DNA of 64,000 nucleotides from CAYREV01 sp964423345 (GTDB lineage: Bacteria > Bacteroidota > Rhodothermia > Balneolales > Balneolaceae). The stretch covers positions 28,812 through 92,811 of the forward strand of contig CAYREV010000008.1 in the NCBI GenBank assembly GCA_964423345.1. Direction: 5' to 3'. The position numbers and the translations under genes were made by a program. Below, in pieces: positions 61,701 through 64,000 of the stretch. The stretch's first letter is position 1. Every line of letters begins with the position of its first letter. The notes under the pieces were generated by a model. It was not told where the DNA came from. It saw only the letters and a list, made by a program, of their open reading frames with translations, and did no database searches.

Positions 61701-63161
61701 ATGGATTATCAAGAATTTGAACAATTATCTGAAGGGTATACGGCCATACCGGTGTACCGTAAACTGATGGCTGATGTGCTTACCCCCGTATCCCTGTTTC
61801 TGAATATACGGCGCGGGGCACGGTATCCGTTTCTGCTTGAATCGGTGGAGGGGGGCGAGCAGCTTGCACGCTATTCGTTTCTGGGGAGGAATCCGTATCA
61901 ACTGCTTCAGTTTGACGGCAAGGATGTCACCCTTAAAAAAGCTGACGGAAGCACACAGCTTCTTGAGGAGGACTATTTTCAGGCCTTAAAAAGGCTGACC
62001 ACGCAATACGAGGAACCGAAACTGCCGGACCTTCCCCGACTGACCGGTGGGGCGGTGGGCTTTTCTTCCTATGATACCGTCAGGGAGGTGGAAGAACTGC
62101 CCGATATGCCGGTTGAGGATATCAGCCTGCCGGAAGCCATATGGGCATTTTATGACGAGATATATGCTTTTGATCATGTCAAGCAACAGATTATAATTAT
62201 AAAAACGGCCTTTGTTGATGAGGACAGTGACCTGAAGTCCCTCTATCGTCAATCGCAGGAATGCCTGGATGCCATGGAGGCCCGGGTCTTTGAGTCGGTA
62301 ATGGGCAGGGACAGTTTCTCCATCCGCCCCGAAAACCTGACCAGCAACATGGAGCGTGGCCGGTTTGAAGAGATGGTACGCAGGGCCAAGGAGTATATTT
62401 ATGAAGGGGATATATTTCAGGTGGTACTCTCACAGCGGTTTGACACCGATTTTGAAGGCGACCGCTTTATGCTCTACCGGGCCTTGCGTATGGTAAATCC
62501 TTCGCCGTACCTTTTCTACCTGGATTTTGAGGATTTTGCGCTGGTCGGCTCTTCGCCGGAGGTGCTGGTACGCGTTCAGGACGGCACCGCCGAGCTTTTG
62601 CCCATAGCGGGTACTCGTCCCCGGGGAAAAACCACGGAAGAGGATCTCGCCCTTGAAGAGGAACTTAAGAACGACCCCAAGGAGATTGCCGAGCATGTGA
62701 TGCTCGTTGACCTCGGGCGCAATGATCTTTCACGCGTTTGCAAGTCGGGTACGGTGAGCCCCGTCCGCAGCCAGGCGATTGAAAGGTATTCCCACGTCAT
62801 GCATATAGTGACAGACCTGAAAGGGGAGATGGCGGAAGATAAGTCGGCGGTCGACGCACTGATGCAGTGTTTTCCGGCGGGTACCGTCAGCGGGGCTCCC
62901 AAGATACGGGCGATGAAGATTATAGATGAACTGGAGCCCAGTAAGCGAGGACCCTACGCCGGTGCGGTCGGATATTTTGATTTTTCGGGTAACATGGATA
63001 CCTGCATAGCCATACGGACGATGGTGGTAACCGACAACCGGGTATTTATTCAGGCGGGAGCAGGTATAGTGGCAGACAGCGATCCGTCCGGGGAATTTGA
63101 GGAGACCAGAAACAAAGCGGATGCTTTGGTTGAGGCCTTAAGCGTTGCGCTGGAAATATAA
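61701..63161 (+). CDS. trpE: Anthranilate synthase component I
   Basis: 486 residues. The tryptophan-feedback motif LLESVEGGEQLARYSF lies near the N-terminus (about 50-65). The chorismate-binding domain has GDIFQVVLSQRF, ELLPIAGTRPRG, EHVMLVDLGRNDL, and GTVSGAPKIRAM, with GAVGYFDFSGNMD near the end. It makes anthranilate from chorismate. It begins 14 bases after the attenuator T-run. No trpG follows; trpS comes 31 bases later. Confidence 0.97.
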   Translation: MDYQEFEQLSEGYTAIPVYRKLMADVLTPVSLFLNIRRGARYPFLLESVEGGEQLARYSFLGRNPYQLLQFDGKDVTLKKADGSTQLLEEDYFQALKRLTTQYEEPKLPDLPRLTGGAVGFSSYDTVREVEELPDMPVEDISLPEAIWAFYDEIYAFDHVKQQIIIIKTAFVDEDSDLKSLYRQSQECLDAMEARVFESVMGRDSFSIRPENLTSNMERGRFEEMVRRAKEYIYEGDIFQVVLSQRFDTDFEGDRFMLYRALRMVNPSPYLFYLDFEDFALVGSSPEVLVRVQDGTAELLPIAGTRPRGKTTEEDLALEEELKNDPKEIAEHVMLVDLGRNDLSRVCKSGTVSPVRSQAIERYSHVMHIVTDLKGEMAEDKSAVDALMQCFPAGTVSGAPKIRAMKIIDELEPSKRGPYAGAVGYFDFSGNMDTCIAIRTMVVTDNRVFIQAGAGIVADSDPSGEFEETRNKADALVEALSVALEI

Positions 63162-63192
63162 AGATGAACGATATCCAAACAGTAAAACAACA

Positions 63193-64000
63193 ATGAAAAC
63201 TATTTTATCGGGCATAACGCCATCGGGAAAACTGCACTTGGGAAACTATTTCGGAGCAATCCGTCAACATATACAGATGCAGGAGGAGGGCGATGCTTTC
63301 TATTTTATTGCGAATTACCATTCACTGACGTCCATCAACGATGGAGATGAAATCCGCGAAAATACGCTGGATATCGCTCTTGATTACCTGGCACTGGGAC
63401 TGGATCCGGAAAAGTGTACCTTTTTTGCGCAGAGCGACGTGCCCCAGGTTACCGAGCTGGCGTGGATATTGGGTACCTTCTGCCCGGTAAGCCTGATGGA
63501 AAAGGGGGTGGCCTACAAGGATAAGGTAGCACAGGGGCTGAGCCCCAACATAGGCCTTTTTACCTATCCCATACTTCAGGCGGCCGACATCCTTATTTAT
63601 AATTCGGATGTGGTGCCGGTGGGGCAGGACCAGAAACAGAATATTGAAATATGCCGTGACCTGGCCGGGAAGCTGAACCATAATTACGGCAGGGAGTTGC
63701 TGAAACTGCCAGAAGAACATATTGTTGAATCTGTAGCGGTAGTGCCCGGCATAGACGGACGGAAGATGAGCAAGTCGTATGGGAATACCATCGGCATATT
63801 TGATGAGGGCAAGGTGCTGAAGAAGAAGGTTATGTCAATCGAAACGGATTCAACCCCGCTGGATGAACCCAAGGACCCCGAATCGTGCAATGTCTTTGCA
63901 CTTATCAAGCTCTTTGCGGATAAGGAGAAGAAAGCCGAAATAGCGGGCAACTACCGGGCCGGCGGATACGGCTATGGCCACGCCAAGAAGGAACTCCTGG
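63193..64000 (+). CDS. trpS: Tryptophan--tRNA ligase, N-terminal part
   Basis: The gene starts at ATG 63193 and runs off the right edge; 269 residues are visible. The HIGH-type motif is GKLHLGNYFGAIRQH (residues 13-27) and KMSKS is in RKMSKSYGNT. GLFTYPILQAADILIY and VPVGQDQKQNIEICRDLA are typical TrpRS blocks. It attaches Trp to its tRNA. Its position after trpE, behind the Trp attenuator, suggests it is controlled by the same signal. The 3' end is not in the window. Confidence 0.96.
   Translation, partial: MKTILSGITPSGKLHLGNYFGAIRQHIQMQEEGDAFYFIANYHSLTSINDGDEIRENTLDIALDYLALGLDPEKCTFFAQSDVPQVTELAWILGTFCPVSLMEKGVAYKDKVAQGLSPNIGLFTYPILQAADILIYNSDVVPVGQDQKQNIEICRDLAGKLNHNYGRELLKLPEEHIVESVAVVPGIDGRKMSKSYGNTIGIFDEGKVLKKKVMSIETDSTPLDEPKDPESCNVFALIKLFADKEKKAEIAGNYRAGGYGYGHAKKELL

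Noticed and set aside
1..64000. CRISPR arrays, insertion sequences, prophage or defence genes
   Set aside because: No regularly spaced repeats, transposase or integrase motifs, or known defence domains were seen; the tandem repeats found have only two copies each.
1..64000. tRNA or rRNA genes in the spacers
   Set aside because: I looked for T-loop-like GTTCRANYC and acceptor pairing in gaps over about 75 bases and found nothing convincing; a covariance-model search would settle it.

Overview
This 64 kb window is a gene-dense chromosomal segment that is almost entirely housekeeping. The gene set points to a marine or halophilic member of the Bacteroidota/Rhodothermota/Balneolota group, most likely Balneolaceae-like. 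The clues are two PorV/PorQ-type outer-membrane proteins, a DUF5723 protein, a DUF4331 gene pair, BshC of bacillithiol synthesis, atpD-atpC standing apart from the rest of the ATP synthase genes, weak Shine-Dalgarno sequences, many TTG starts, and promoter-like motifs of the Bacteroidota type (TTG, about 20 bases, TAnnTTTG). The taxonomic call is an inference. I saw no tRNA, rRNA, insertion sequence, prophage or CRISPR.

Region by region: 1-12.5 kb (minus strand) holds a partial exported DUF6588-like protein, rsgA, lon, a DUF5723 outer-membrane protein, a PcrA/UvrD helicase, valS and rsmB. At 12.8-15.0 kb an APC amino-acid permease is paired with an unusual exported SAM-methyltransferase. At 15.3-17.3 kb is atpDC (plus). 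At 17.4-22.7 kb (minus) a polyprenyl diphosphate synthase, lpxH, PBP1A and a flavoprotein monooxygenase/acyl-CoA-dehydrogenase-like gene form a mostly cell-envelope operon. At 22.9-31.7 kb (plus) come pgi, a deoxynucleoside kinase, and the fatty-acid cluster yceD-rpmF-plsX-fabH-fabD-fabG-acpP-fabF-rnc; rpmF (59 aa) is short and easily missed. At 31.7-35.5 kb (minus) are dnaB, a family-4-like uracil-DNA glycosylase and mtaB. At 35.6-43.8 kb (minus) is nuoABCDEFGH, ended by a clear terminator and without nuoI-N, with an MTH938/NDUFAF3-family gene just upstream.

The rest is mostly on the plus strand. At 43.9-48.2 kb are a bifunctional nuclease, bshC, 5-formyl-THF cyclo-ligase, a PspC protein and tmk. 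At 48.6-51.3 kb are two DUF4331 proteins and a TPR lipoprotein. At 51.6-58.0 kb are an SRPBCC protein, aroE, pgeF, dxr, rseP, psd and pssA. At 58.0-61.4 kb (minus) a secreted beta-propeller protein is followed by two PorV/PorQ-type proteins. From 61.5 kb to the end, a tryptophan-attenuated operon carries a 24-aa leader peptide with three consecutive Trp codons, mutually exclusive hairpins, trpE, and trpS (cut by the window end).

The most notable items are the complete Trp attenuator in front of trpE-trpS, the split nuo operon with an NDUFAF3-like neighbour, the exported methyltransferase beside a permease, and a recurrent promoter motif that can be read at several operon starts. I did not find a convincing novel defence or mobile system.
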